A DNA stretch of 64,000 nt from G963662655 sp963666875 (GCA_963666875.2 CAXXPU010000006.1:248001-312000), one strand, 5' to 3'. Counted from the first letter of the stretch, positions 17,556 to 26,944 are shown. Notes: a model not told the origin generated them from the letters alone. Numbers and translations: made by a program.

Positions 17556-18985
17556 TTCCTCAGTTCCTTCCAAATTTGCTCCGGATCGATGATCGATCCC
17601 GCGGCCATGAAGCTGGTCACCATCGAGCCGAGAATGCCCGGGTTCAGGCTTTGACCCGCCAGATACAGACCCTGGATAGGCGTACGTGTCGCAAGGGTTA
17701 AGCTCTGGTTCGATTGCTTCAAGCCATACGCTGTTCCACGCGGTGTTCCGGTGTATCGTTCGTAGGTGGCCGGCGTCGCGATATCCAGAATTTCGGCATG
17801 TCCGCGTAATTCAGGATACCGGGAAAGAAGCGCTCTGTCAGCGCGCTTTGCGATTTCCTGCTTCATGGATTGATATTTTACAGGATCGGTATTTCTGTCA
17901 ATATTGAATAGCGCATCCAGTTCGCTTTGATCGATGGGAAAAATAACAGTGAGAGCATGTTTCTGGTCCGGTACTGTTCTCATGATGGCGAAGATTCCTT
18001 CCGATCCGGGATAATAAGTGTATTCGTTTACGCGATCGATCGGGGAGGGCACGAAGTCAACTCCGTAGAAAACCGTCGCGAACGAAACGGTGTTCTCCAT
18101 CGAGCGTATCCGCTTCTTGAAAGCGGGTTTCACGCCGCTTCCGGAAAGCAGATCAATCAGTAGCTGCGGATGCAGGCTGGCGATGCAGTTCGATGTCTCG
18201 AGCATGGTTTCTCTGTCGATCTCGACTCCATTTACACGACGGTGCGAATCGACGTTGACGCTTGTAACCGAAGAATTCAGCAGAACATCCACGCCGACTT
18301 CTTCCAATCGTTTTGCAAAGGCATCTGCCAGCGCACCTCCACCACCCTCGAGGAAACCGGTTCCGTTGTAGAACGACCACATGATATAGGCATTGGTGTA
18401 GGTCGGAATCACCATCAAATCAGCGCCGTAGATGATCATGCCGTGAATGCCCAGAAGCTGGATCAGTTTCTTCTCGGCACCCAGATCGCGCATGTAGTGA
18501 TAGAGGCTGCGCGTATCGATGAGTTTTTCCGGGTAGGTGCCGTATGGAAGGTCATAGTTGGTAAAGGCGGTGCGGCTATTCAGCTCCTGGATATAATCGA
18601 GATATCGATCGACTGCTTCGCTTGACTTCGGGAATTCGCCTTTCAGGTAATCACGAATTCGGTCCATGCCCCACGGGATTCGATATTCATGATCTTTGAC
18701 CCGGATAACGTCAAAGCACTCCTGATCCATCATGACGGGCTTGATCATGTTGTCGATACCCAGATAGCGCATGAAAACCGACATCTTTCCTTCTTCGTGC
18801 AAACCGCCGGTGTAATGGAATCCCGGTTCGCACCAGAATCCCTTGCGCTTGAAACTTTTGAGTAGTGGCATCAGGGTGCGGTTCGATTCGACAAGCGCGA
18901 CCTTCTGTCCATTCATTGCGAGAAGCAACGCCGTGGTACAACCGCTGATCCCCGCACCGATTACAATACAGTCGTACTTTTTCAT
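17546..18985 (-). CDS. CrtI/phytoene-desaturase-like NAD(P)/FAD oxidoreductase
   Basis: 479 residues. The N-terminal dinucleotide-binding motif is CIVIGAGISGCTTALLLAMNG. A C-terminal FAD block is YLAGQSLNPGILGSMVTSFMAAG. Family members desaturate or isomerise isoprenoid or fatty chains. CrtI-like enzymes are among the genes I recall from ladderane candidate clusters, and related FAD enzymes occur in polyene clusters. The longer frame to 19240 is rejected: ATG 18985 gives the canonical N-terminus and an ATGA overlap with the upstream ketosynthase gene. Confidence 0.85.
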   Translation of the reverse strand: MKKYDCIVIGAGISGCTTALLLAMNGQKVALVESNRTLMPLLKSFKRKGFWCEPGFHYTGGLHEEGKMSVFMRYLGIDNMIKPVMMDQECFDVIRVKDHEYRIPWGMDRIRDYLKGEFPKSSEAVDRYLDYIQELNSRTAFTNYDLPYGTYPEKLIDTRSLYHYMRDLGAEKKLIQLLGIHGMIIYGADLMVIPTYTNAYIMWSFYNGTGFLEGGGGALADAFAKRLEEVGVDVLLNSSVTSVNVDSHRRVNGVEIDRETMLETSNCIASLHPQLLIDLLSGSGVKPAFKKRIRSMENTVSFATVFYGVDFVPSPIDRVNEYTYYPGSEGIFAIMRTVPDQKHALTVIFPIDQSELDALFNIDRNTDPVKYQSMKQEIAKRADRALLSRYPELRGHAEILDIATPATYERYTGTPRGTAYGLKQSNQSLTLATRTPIQGLYLAGQSLNPGILGSMVTSFMAAGSIIDPEQIWKELRKCR

Positions 18986-20196
18986 ATGCTCTCGATGATT
19001 AAACAGGAATTGGTTCCCCCGAACCCTGCTGAATTGAGCAGCGCTCGCTTCGGTTTTTGTGCGATCGTCTCCGTTGCGATTCGGAGTTTGGGCATCTCCG
19101 GATCGGGAGTCTGATAGTTCAGGTTTGGCGCGATGAACGATCCTTGCGCCATAAGAAGTGTATAAACGACCTGTGCCGCGCCCGACATCCACATTTCGTG
19201 TCCCGTCATCGACTTGGTGGAAGAAACCCACGGATTGCATCCCGCGAAAATTTCCCCGATTGCACGGGCTTCCATGGCGTCACCAACAGGGGTCGAAGTT
19301 GCGTGTGCGTTGATATAATCGATCTGATCGGGATTGAGTTTCGCGCTTTCAAGGCAGAGCTTGATGCAGTCGCGAAGACCGTCGCCGGATGGAACGGAGA
19401 GATTCTGTCCGTCGGAGGAGAAACCGTATCCGCGGACCCAGCCGAGGATGTTCGCGCCGCGTTTGCGAGCGATATCGCCGCGTTCGAGTGCCACCACAGC
19501 CGCGCCGCCGCTCGGAACAAGCCCGTCGCGGTCTCTGTCGAAGGGACGGCAGGCTCGAGAGGGATCGTCCATGCGGATCGAGAAGGCGTTGGTCGCGTCG
19601 AAACTGCACACCGATTGCCAGCTTATCTCCTGAACGCCACCGCAGATCATGCGATCCTGTCTGCCCAGGGCGATGAGGTCGGCTGCCTGTCCTACCGCGT
19701 GACCGCCACTGGCACAGGCACCGGAGATCGTCCAGGACGCGCCGCGGTTTCCGAAAAGGGTGTTGAGGTTCATCGTCACGGTGGAGGTAAGCGCTTGAAA
19801 GATAACCGTCGCGCCGATAGGGAAAGTCGATTTCTCCCGCATGACGACCTCGTAAGGCTCGATGTTCGCGATGGATGAAGAGTCGTTTCCGATGATCAGC
19901 CCCGTTCTGATGGTCTGAATGTCTTCCTGACTCCATCCCGCCATTCCACTGGCTTCCAGCGCTGCGGCATAGCACTGCAATCCGAAGTCGCTGAGCGTCT
20001 TGCGCTGTTTGCGGGGCATTTTCGGCGGTTCGAAATCGCCGATGATTCCGGTCAGCGCGCTGCGAAAACCCAGTTCCCTGCGTTGCGGATCGATTCCGAT
20101 CCCCGATTTTCCTTCACGAAGCGATTCTTGTACTCTATCGATACCCGTTCCCAGGGTAGAGACAATTCCAATTCCGGTTATTGCCACATCGTGCAT
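18982..20196 (-). CDS. Beta-ketoacyl-ACP synthase (FabF/FabB-like)
   Basis: 404 residues. Catalytic Cys in SGACASGGHAVGQ, His in INAHATSTPVGD and His in MTGHEMWMSGAA. The start MHDVAITGIG at 20196 has GAGGG 7-8 bases upstream; the longer frame to 20277 runs into the FabG gene region and is not needed. With the genes at 16311 and 9117 it makes three ketosynthases plus one CLF-like domain. Confidence 0.88.
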   Translation of the reverse strand: MHDVAITGIGIVSTLGTGIDRVQESLREGKSGIGIDPQRRELGFRSALTGIIGDFEPPKMPRKQRKTLSDFGLQCYAAALEASGMAGWSQEDIQTIRTGLIIGNDSSSIANIEPYEVVMREKSTFPIGATVIFQALTSTVTMNLNTLFGNRGASWTISGACASGGHAVGQAADLIALGRQDRMICGGVQEISWQSVCSFDATNAFSIRMDDPSRACRPFDRDRDGLVPSGGAAVVALERGDIARKRGANILGWVRGYGFSSDGQNLSVPSGDGLRDCIKLCLESAKLNPDQIDYINAHATSTPVGDAMEARAIGEIFAGCNPWVSSTKSMTGHEMWMSGAAQVVYTLLMAQGSFIAPNLNYQTPDPEMPKLRIATETIAQKPKRALLNSAGFGGTNSCLIIESI

Positions 20197-20210
20197 AACT
20201 AACCCTCTTG

Positions 20211-20942
20211 TTATGTATGGATTCCGCCGTTGACGGAGATGGTTTCGCCTACAATATAGGATGCCGCGTCCGAGCACAGGAAACTGACCACGGAGGCGAC
20301 CTCTTCTACCGTTCCGAATCGTCCGGCGGGGATGGTTTTCTTGATTTCTTCCACCGGCAGTTCCTTCGTCATATCGGTCTCGACGAATCCCGGCGCTACG
20401 CAGTTGACGCGCACCTTGCGCTTGATCACCTCTTTGGCGAGTGACTTGGTGGCGCCGATGAGTCCCGCTTTCGCGGCGGAGTAGTTCGCCTGGCCGGCGA
20501 GTCCGCTCTGGCCCGCGGTCGAGGCGACGTTGACGATCGCGCCTTTACGCTTTTTCATCATGCCCAACAGCACCAGCTTGGTCACCAGAAAGAATCCGCG
20601 GAGCGTCACGTCGGTGACCGCCTGCCAATCTTCGGACGACATCCAGACCATCAGGCTGTCGCGACTGAATCCGGCGTTGTTGACCAGAACGTCCGGCGTC
20701 GCATCTTCGAGCATCGGCGCGAGGACACTGTTGACCTGATCCTCGTCGGCGACGTCGAACGGCAGCAGAACGCATTCGCCACCCTGTTCTTCGATCTCGC
20801 GCTTCAATTGGCTGGCCGCTTCGTGGTTGCTACGGTAGTTTGCCCAGATCGTGTAACCGTCTGCGCTCAAATGCTTTGCGATTGCCGCTCCGATGCCGCG
20901 AGCTGCGCCCGTGACCAGAGCAATTCGTTGTTGGTTATCCAT
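20211..20942 (-). CDS. 3-oxoacyl-ACP reductase (FabG-type SDR), first gene of the cluster
   Basis: 243 residues. The NADPH-binding motif TGAARGIGAAIA, VLVNNAGFS, and the catalytic Ser-Tyr-Lys in NVASTAG and QANYSAAKAG are all present. It reduces the beta-keto group after each elongation. It lies at the 5' end of the minus-strand cluster with a possible promoter at 21004-21034; the downstream ketosynthase starts 14 bases after its stop. Confidence 0.9.
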   Translation of the reverse strand: MDNQQRIALVTGAARGIGAAIAKHLSADGYTIWANYRSNHEAASQLKREIEEQGGECVLLPFDVADEDQVNSVLAPMLEDATPDVLVNNAGFSRDSLMVWMSSEDWQAVTDVTLRGFFLVTKLVLLGMMKKRKGAIVNVASTAGQSGLAGQANYSAAKAGLIGATKSLAKEVIKRKVRVNCVAPGFVETDMTKELPVEEIKKTIPAGRFGTVEEVASVVSFLCSDAASYIVGETISVNGGIHT

Positions 20943-21003
20943 TTTTACCCCAGCTTCAAAAGTCCCTTTATCTCGTTGTCTTCATGTGCAATAATGAACA
21001 AAA

Positions 21004-21034
21004 CATTAAGCTCGTTAGCGATTTTTCTGTCAAT
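21004..21034 (-). promoter_or_regulatory. Possible sigma-70-type promoter of the lipid/pigment cluster
   Basis: On the minus strand TTGACA (21029-21034) is followed 17-18 bases later by CTTAATG (about 21005-21011), a weak -10. It lies ~60 bases upstream of the FabG start. The -35 is perfect and the -10 poor. Confidence 0.4.
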
Positions 21035-21102
21035 GTGTTTTTAACATGCGGGAAATGTTCGACATAACGGCTATTGCTGCGCGTCCAGCGTTACGGATTG
21101 AT

Positions 21103-22302
21103 TCAAATATTTTTCCAATTTGAGACAAGCTCGATATACAGGCTATGGATGCGATTTTCCGGATCGACCAGTGATTTCCGAACATTCTCCGGTGCTTTCT
21201 GCCTCATAAGGTTGTATTGCGGTTTATCTTCCAGAAGCTGGATCACCGCATCCTGTAGCGCTTTTGCGTCTGCCGGCGGCACCAGGATTCCGCCCTCCGA
21301 GATGCCCAGAATACAGGATGGTCCAGCAGTTTGGGTTCCCACAGCCGGTATCCCGCATGCCTGCGCTTCAGCGAGCGCCAGTCCGAAGGTTTCGTTCAGC
21401 GATGGCTGGAGGTAGAGATCGGCTGCACGGTACCATTTTGCCAGTTTGTCGTGTCGGACGGGTGGGTGCAGCAGGATGTTATTGCTCATTCCCAAGCTGT
21501 CGATGAGGGTTCGATAGCGTTCTTCGAGGTTGCCGCTTCCGATCAGATAGAGCCGGATATTCCCGAACCGCTCAACCAGCTTCGGCATTGCCTCGATCAG
21601 GTATTCGAATCCCTTGGTTCGGACGTAGTTCCCCACGCTGAGCAGGATGGTCTCGTCCAGCGGAAGGGAGAGGGCCCGACGCGATTCGTCGCGGTCACCC
21701 GGGAAGAACGTGTCGTGGTCGTAGCCGTTTGGAATCACCTCCATCTTCGTCTCGGGAACGAATTCGAGGATATCGTCCGCGTATCCCTGCGAAACCGCGA
21801 TAACGCGATCGGCACGACGTAAAACCTTCTCGACGATGCCGATGGTTTTCGGGTCGTATATCCTGTCGTCACGAATACGGGAGTGCTCGGGGTGCGTGCG
21901 GTAAAAATCGGCGCCGTGCGTGGTGACCACGAAGGGGATGTTCCAAGCTTCAGCGAGTTGCATGGCGGCAGCGCCGGCGGGGTATAGCGTATGGGCGTGG
22001 ATAAGATCGAAATCGCCTTTGCGATAGCGCCTTCGAAGCAGCGAGGCGATCCATCCCGCATTGCGATGAAGCAGCCAGTCGCGCGGGAGATTGGGGAAGA
22101 AGAGCAGGTGAGAAATCTCGTCCGGCACGCGCACCTTGAGTCGCTCCGGATGGAAGCTGCGACGGTATTTCCGGCTTCTTGTCCAGGCGTACAGGCGTAC
22201 GATGAATTCGACGCTGCCGGAGATGTCTTCCATCTTCAGAAGCGCTGCCACCTGAGAGTGGACGAATGTCGAGTAGTAAGGCGAGATGAACAGAATCCTC
22301 AT
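21103..22302 (-). CDS. GT4 family glycosyltransferase
   Basis: 399 residues with the two Rossmann halves of GT-B enzymes. The N-terminal half carries HAHTLYPAG and THGADFYRTH. The C-terminal half carries VGNYVRTKG and the nucleotide-sugar site QPSLNETFGLALAEAQACGIP. Start 22302 (MRILFISPYY) is chosen because AGGAAG lies 7 bases upstream; the longer frame to 22362 adds no family sequence. It is transcribed toward the lipid cluster but separated from it by the promoter region, so it may be independent of it. The sugar and acceptor are unknown. Confidence 0.87.
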   Translation of the reverse strand: MRILFISPYYSTFVHSQVAALLKMEDISGSVEFIVRLYAWTRSRKYRRSFHPERLKVRVPDEISHLLFFPNLPRDWLLHRNAGWIASLLRRRYRKGDFDLIHAHTLYPAGAAAMQLAEAWNIPFVVTTHGADFYRTHPEHSRIRDDRIYDPKTIGIVEKVLRRADRVIAVSQGYADDILEFVPETKMEVIPNGYDHDTFFPGDRDESRRALSLPLDETILLSVGNYVRTKGFEYLIEAMPKLVERFGNIRLYLIGSGNLEERYRTLIDSLGMSNNILLHPPVRHDKLAKWYRAADLYLQPSLNETFGLALAEAQACGIPAVGTQTAGPSCILGISEGGILVPPADAKALQDAVIQLLEDKPQYNLMRQKAPENVRKSLVDPENRIHSLYIELVSNWKNI

Positions 22303-22396
22303 CCGATATCTTCCTGCCGCATCGTTTTCGGACATGCTCGCGGCGTTACCGTCCTGCGTCAAGAAGATTCCGACTCCCGAATCTCATCAGCGGTAT

Positions 22397-22452
22397 TGGA
22401 ATCAAACATTCGGAAGCACTTCCTTCGTCATACCTTCAGAAGTTTGATTCCA
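22397..22452 (+). repeat. Variable-arm palindromic repeat, copy 3
   Basis: Perfect 11-base arms TGGAATCAAAC and GTTTGATTCCA enclose ACATTCGGAAG, a 16-base spacer and CTTCAGAAG. It lies between the divergent glycosyltransferase and hutH genes. Confidence 0.75.
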
Positions 22453-22517
22453 TCTTTAATTGACACTTTTATCCGGTCGGAGATTTTGGCAAAAACTACG
22501 TAATAGGCGGTATAATC

Positions 22518-24098
22518 ATGATCTACATAGATGGACGATCACTGAAACTGGATGAAATTCGGCGTGTGGCAAGGGAGCGGGAAGAGATCGTGCTGACAGA
22601 CGAGACGAAACAGCGCGTGCTCCACTGTCGCGAAGAGGTCGATCGCATCATCCGCGACAAGAAGATCGTTTACGGCATCAACACCGGATTCGGCGCACTC
22701 AAGGACAAGCGAATCCCGGCAGACAAGCTCAAGCAATTGCAGCGAAACCTGATCATCAGCCATTCCACGGGCGTGGGCAAATACCTCCAGGTGGATGTGG
22801 TGCGCGCCATGATGTTACTCAGAATAAACTCTTTGGCGAGTGGTTTCTCGGGCATCCGGCTGAACACACTGCAAACTCTGATCGACATGCTCAACAAGGG
22901 CGTCCATCCCGCGGTCCCGGAACAGGGATCGGTTGGAGCCAGCGGCGATCTTGCGCCGCTTTCGCATATCGCGCTGGTGCTGTCCCGCGATGAGGATGGC
23001 GATTGCGACGATTGCAGCGGTCGGGTAATCGTCGAGGAAAACCTGCATCGCGACGACTACCGCATCCGAACAATCTCCGGCAGCGAAGCCATGAAGAACG
23101 CTGGCATCGAGCGCGTCGTGCTGGACGCGAAGGAAGGTCTGGCGCTCAACAACGGCACCAACATGATGACCGCGGTCGCCGTGCTGGCTGTCTGCGACGC
23201 AAAGACGCTACTCAACAACGCGGTGAAGGTGTTCACGGCGTCGCTCGAAGCGCTTCGTGGCGTCTCCGACGCGTTTCATCCGCGCATCCACGAATTGAGA
23301 CGACAGAAGGGTCAGCAGCTCATCGCACAGCAGGTACGGGAATATTTCAAGGGCAGCAAGCTGATCGATTCGCGTCCGGGCGAGGTGCAGGACAGCTATT
23401 CGCTGCGTTGCTTCCCGCAGGTGGTCGGTCCCATCAAAGCGACCATCGAACTGGCAGCGCCCATCATCGAGCGCGAAGCCAACGCGGTGACAGACAACCC
23501 GCTCATCATACCGGACGCCGAAGACGGCAAGACGTTCCTCTCCGGCGGTAACTTCCACGGCGAACCGATTGCCCTCGCCAGCGACTATATGAAGATCGCC
23601 ATGGCGGAACTGGGCAACATTTCCGAGCGACGCATCTTCAAGCTCACCTCCCAATATATCAGTCACGGGCTGCCCAGCATGCTGACCAGCGATCCCGGAC
23701 TCCAGAGCGGCGTGATGATCCTCCAATACACCGCGGCGGCGCTTGCCTCGGAAAACAAGGTTCTCGCACACCCCGCCTGCGTCGATTCGATCCCCACCAG
23801 CGAGGACATGGAAGACCACGTCTCGATGGGGCCGATCTCGGCGCGGCAGTTCCGGGAAATCCTGGAGAACGTGAAGCGGATCATCGCCATCGAGTACATC
23901 ACCGCCTGCCAGGCGCTGGATATGCGCCTGCGCATCGACAAGGAATTCCAAGATATGTCGGCGGAAGAGCTTTTCGGTAACGAGACCTTGCGGGTTTACA
24001 AGAAGCTGCGCGAGAAAGGCGTGGAGTTCTGGGAGACGGACAAGGTGGCGTACATCGACATCGAGAAAGCGCTCGAGCTGCTGAAAGAGGAACTGTAG
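22518..24098 (+). CDS. hutH: Histidine ammonia-lyase (HutH-like)
   Basis: 526 residues. MIO triad in GSVGASGDLAPLSH, inner loop YGINTGFG, substrate segment NLIISHSTGVG (Ser-His as in HAL) and the usual C-terminal SMGPISARQFREI. It converts histidine to urocanate and ammonia. A ~20-residue stretch (EDGDCDDCSGRVI) is longer than in typical HutH. No hutU, hutI or hutG lies nearby. The next gene starts 3 bases after its stop. It differs clearly from the cluster lyase at 12418. Confidence 0.82.
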   Translation: MIYIDGRSLKLDEIRRVAREREEIVLTDETKQRVLHCREEVDRIIRDKKIVYGINTGFGALKDKRIPADKLKQLQRNLIISHSTGVGKYLQVDVVRAMMLLRINSLASGFSGIRLNTLQTLIDMLNKGVHPAVPEQGSVGASGDLAPLSHIALVLSRDEDGDCDDCSGRVIVEENLHRDDYRIRTISGSEAMKNAGIERVVLDAKEGLALNNGTNMMTAVAVLAVCDAKTLLNNAVKVFTASLEALRGVSDAFHPRIHELRRQKGQQLIAQQVREYFKGSKLIDSRPGEVQDSYSLRCFPQVVGPIKATIELAAPIIEREANAVTDNPLIIPDAEDGKTFLSGGNFHGEPIALASDYMKIAMAELGNISERRIFKLTSQYISHGLPSMLTSDPGLQSGVMILQYTAAALASENKVLAHPACVDSIPTSEDMEDHVSMGPISARQFREILENVKRIIAIEYITACQALDMRLRIDKEFQDMSAEELFGNETLRVYKKLREKGVEFWETDKVAYIDIEKALELLKEEL

Positions 24099-24101
24099 CG
24101 A

Positions 24102-25259
24102 ATGTACCACTATCAGCAGTTTCACACGTGGTTCGGACAGGTGGCGGGAGGAATGGAACATCTCGCTGTCCGAGAACTCGAAGAACTGGGCGCGAAGGAT
24201 ATCCGGCAGCAGCAGCGAGGCGTGCTTTTCGGCGCGAACATCGCTACGATGTACCGAATCGTTTATCGCACCCGGCTGATGACACGCATACTGGGAACCA
24301 TCACCACCTTCAGTTGCCACGATACCGACTACCTCTACAAGAAAGCCATCACGATCGACTGGCCTGATTTCATCCGCGAGGGACAGACCTTCATGATCCT
24401 CCATCACGCCGCCAACAGCAAAATCCAGCACTCGCAATTCGCCGCGCTGCGACTCAAGGATGCCATCGTCGATCAACTGCGCGAACGTTATCCCGAGCGA
24501 CCTTCCATCAACCGCGACAATCCCGATGTCACGCTGCATCTTGCCATCCACAACAACCGCGCCACGATCTCGATCGACTGCGCCGGATTCTCGCTGAACA
24601 AGCGCGGATACAGATCTCGAAGCGTGGAAGCTCCCATGCAGGAAACCCTCGCGGCGGCGCTGGTTCGTCTGTCGGGATGGGAGGGAGACAATCTGTTTTA
24701 CGATCCCTTCTGCGGCAGCGGAACCATCCTCGCCGAAGCATTGATGCACTATTGCAGGATTCCGGGTTCATATCTGCACGAGAGCTTCGGATTCATGCAA
24801 CTGCCGGATTACGATCCCGCGCTGTGGGAAAAGGTGAAGGCCGATGTGCGGATCCGCGAACTGCCTGAGGGATTGATCGCCGGCAGCGATATCGATCACA
24901 AATCAATCCTTGCCTGCCGGGATAACCTCTCGCGACTGCCGTTCGGCGATCGGATCATGGTCAAACAGAGCGATTTCCGCAATCTTCCGTCCATGCCGGG
25001 CGTGACGATGGTCACCAATCCACCCTACGGCGTACGGCTCCGCGACAAGGGCATCGAACAACTGTACAAGGATTTCGGAGAACATGTCCGCGAGAATTGC
25101 CCGGATGGCAGCATTCACGCCTTCAGCTCGGAGGAGGAACTGCTCAAATCCATGAACCTGCGTCCACGCTGGAGGAAGAAGCTCAACAATGGCGGTCTGG
25201 ACGGATGGTTCTACAGAATGCTGGTATTCGACAGGACGAAGGTATCTCAAAGTAGATAG
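24102..25259 (+). CDS. THUMP-domain class I SAM-dependent rRNA methyltransferase (RlmL-like)
   Basis: 385 residues. The N-terminal ferredoxin-like/THUMP region (MEHLAVRELEELGAKD, then DYLYKKAITIDW) is followed by a Rossmann methyltransferase domain with FYDPFCGSGTILAEAL and the N2-guanine catalytic motif TNPPYGVRL. This architecture is that of RlmL/TrmN-type enzymes that make m2G in rRNA or tRNA. It is the N-terminal half only; the RlmK half found in gamma-proteobacteria is absent, as in many phyla. Probably co-transcribed with hutH by position rather than function. Confidence 0.87.
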   Translation: MYHYQQFHTWFGQVAGGMEHLAVRELEELGAKDIRQQQRGVLFGANIATMYRIVYRTRLMTRILGTITTFSCHDTDYLYKKAITIDWPDFIREGQTFMILHHAANSKIQHSQFAALRLKDAIVDQLRERYPERPSINRDNPDVTLHLAIHNNRATISIDCAGFSLNKRGYRSRSVEAPMQETLAAALVRLSGWEGDNLFYDPFCGSGTILAEALMHYCRIPGSYLHESFGFMQLPDYDPALWEKVKADVRIRELPEGLIAGSDIDHKSILACRDNLSRLPFGDRIMVKQSDFRNLPSMPGVTMVTNPPYGVRLRDKGIEQLYKDFGEHVRENCPDGSIHAFSSEEELLKSMNLRPRWRKKLNNGGLDGWFYRMLVFDRTKVSQSR

Positions 25260-25513
25260 AAACTGTCCGCCTGCGAACCTGATCCAATCCGAAACGTACA
25301 CTTCTTTAAAGCTCTGTTGCAAACCGAGTGTGTAGTCGTTCACATTAATCAATGACCATGGTAAGATCCATTCTTGTTGTAAGGGACAGGTCTCTCAGCC
25401 TGTGTGAAATGTTATGAACCAGCTCTTTGAATCGATATCGAGTTTACTGTTACCAAGGAAAACACCCCCTGTACATCCGGGACGTTGGTAACAGATTAGC
25501 CCGGGGACATAGG

Positions 25514-26758
25514 TTACACTTTAATGGTTTCCTGTCCAGTATTCTCCCTCATCCCGGCATGCCGGGATGAGGGAGAATTTCGCGCCTCGCCGAGGCTTGT
25601 TTTAATCGGGATCAATTTCATCGTTCTGATATCCAGATCCGTAATCGGCGTCTGGTAGTAATAAATGCGCCAGATACCATCACGATCCTCCAGCTCTTCC
25701 AAGGCAACATATTCACCTGCGAGAAGCTCACTTACAAACACTCTCTTTCCATGTAATTTCACCTCACCGGTATCCTTGATTTTACGCTTTTCAAAGTCTT
25801 CAGGATACTCCGGACCGAATATCTTAAGCGGATATTTGCGCAAGCTCGGTTGATATACCGACGCCGGTGGGTGTCCTCCCAAAGCCTCATGAGGACGAAT
25901 CGTATTGTACTCTTCTATAAAAGCGTTAAACGCTTCCTGCTGGGATAACATATCGCGCGCTGGGGGCTTGCAGGTTTCATGCTTCAGTGTACGATGCATC
26001 CGCTCATGACGACCATTCTGCTGGGGTTTACCCTTCTCGATTCGCTCAAGCGTTATGCCGAGACGAATCAGATGAAGCCAGAATCGACTCAAGCCCGTTT
26101 TACTCGCAATGCAAAACGGAACTCCGTTATCAGAACGGATACTGTCCGGCAAACCATACTGCTGAAAAGTCCAGTCAAGCCAATGCTCGCAATCCTTGTG
26201 GTTCGTGCTCGGAAGCGCATGACAACACAAAAAGAAACGACTGAAATTGTCGGTGATCGTCAGCGGATAGCAATACTCGCCATTCAAAAGCCGAAATTGA
26301 CCCTTATAGTCAATACTCCAGATGGCATTACTGCAGTTGCATTCACCGAAGGGCTGGCTGTATGGCGGTACATGACTACGTACCAAACGATGTTTCACTA
26401 GACCGTGACGTTTCAACCATTCGCCTGCTGTACTCGCTGCTGGCCAGTCGATGGTTGAATCCTGGTTCTGTAACGCGTGTATTATCTTGCGCGGACCCCA
26501 ACTCAAATGTGCAAGCTTCATGTTGATAATCATTTCAAGGATCTCGGGCGGAGTCTGATTCGGGTGGCTGTGCGGAGCACTGCTGCGAGCCAAAGCCCAG
26601 TTCGCTGGATCTTCCTTATAACGATTGATCCATTTGTAGATCGTTTTACAGGATACTCCATATATCCGATGTAAATCTACTACCGTATATTGATCGCTAA
26701 GATAATCTCCTATCAACTTATGGAGTTGATCATACTTCGTTGTTCTCTGAAAGGGCAT
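25514..26758 (-). CDS. IS481-family DDE transposase
   Basis: 414 residues. An N-terminal HTH (YTVVDLHRIYGVSCKTIYKWINRY) precedes an integrase core with the DDE residues in SIDYKG, RSDNGVPF and GKPQQNGRHERMHRTLK. A C-terminal extension (KTSLGEARNSPSSRHAGM...) is encoded by a 38-base perfect palindrome (25541-25578), a dispersed repeat that has entered the reading frame. The core looks intact, so the element may still be active. Confidence 0.88.
   Translation of the reverse strand: MPFQRTTKYDQLHKLIGDYLSDQYTVVDLHRIYGVSCKTIYKWINRYKEDPANWALARSSAPHSHPNQTPPEILEMIINMKLAHLSWGPRKIIHALQNQDSTIDWPAASTAGEWLKRHGLVKHRLVRSHVPPYSQPFGECNCSNAIWSIDYKGQFRLLNGEYCYPLTITDNFSRFFLCCHALPSTNHKDCEHWLDWTFQQYGLPDSIRSDNGVPFCIASKTGLSRFWLHLIRLGITLERIEKGKPQQNGRHERMHRTLKHETCKPPARDMLSQQEAFNAFIEEYNTIRPHEALGGHPPASVYQPSLRKYPLKIFGPEYPEDFEKRKIKDTGEVKLHGKRVFVSELLAGEYVALEELEDRDGIWRIYYYQTPITDLDIRTMKLIPIKTSLGEARNSPSSRHAGMRENTGQETIKV
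25541..25578. repeat. 38-bp perfect palindrome in the transposase tail
   Basis: ATTCTCCCTCATCCCGGC followed by its exact reverse complement about a central GCATGC. It belongs to the CCCTCA...TGAGGG repeat type and overlaps the last ~20 codons of the transposase gene. Confidence 0.8.
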
Positions 26759-26833
26759 AGGCTCTCCTCAATGCTTTTTGAGTATTACCTATCTTCCCGG
26801 TCTATTTTGTCACCTATCTTCCCGGTTTGTACC

Positions 26834-26931
26834 CCCCCTTAATCCCCCCTTATCAGGGGGGTGAATTGGCGGCTGTGTTTGAATCCTGATCACTTTCTCA
26901 CCCCCCCTGATAAGGGGGGACAAGGGGGGGT
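26834..26931. repeat. C-rich double-hairpin repeat, related to 60211-60310
   Basis: Two hairpins, CCCCCCTTATCAGGGGGG and CCCCCCTGATAAGGGGGG, surround a short linker (GTTTGAATCCTGATCACTTTCTCAC). A similar linker and outline occur at 60211-60310. It lies between the IS and the permease promoter. Confidence 0.7.
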
Positions 26932-26944
26932 TATTCCTGGCAAA

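Larger units (their letters stand above)
25471..26833. mobile_element. IS481-type insertion sequence
   Basis: The ends form imperfect inverted repeats of about 50 bases. Left, reading inward: TGTACATCCGGGACGTTGG...; right, reading inward: GTACAAACCGGGAAGATAGG.... Each end repeats its own CCGGG(A/G)NNATAGGT motif once. One transposase gene fills the interior on the minus strand. The right end abuts a C-rich repeat at 26834, and both flanks have C runs, so a target duplication cannot be resolved by eye. Confidence 0.75.

Noticed and set aside
24903..25352. Minus-strand frame whose N-terminal part looks beta-barrel-like
   Set aside because: Most of it is antisense to the RlmL-like gene; only ~30 residues upstream look protein-like, so at best a gene remnant.
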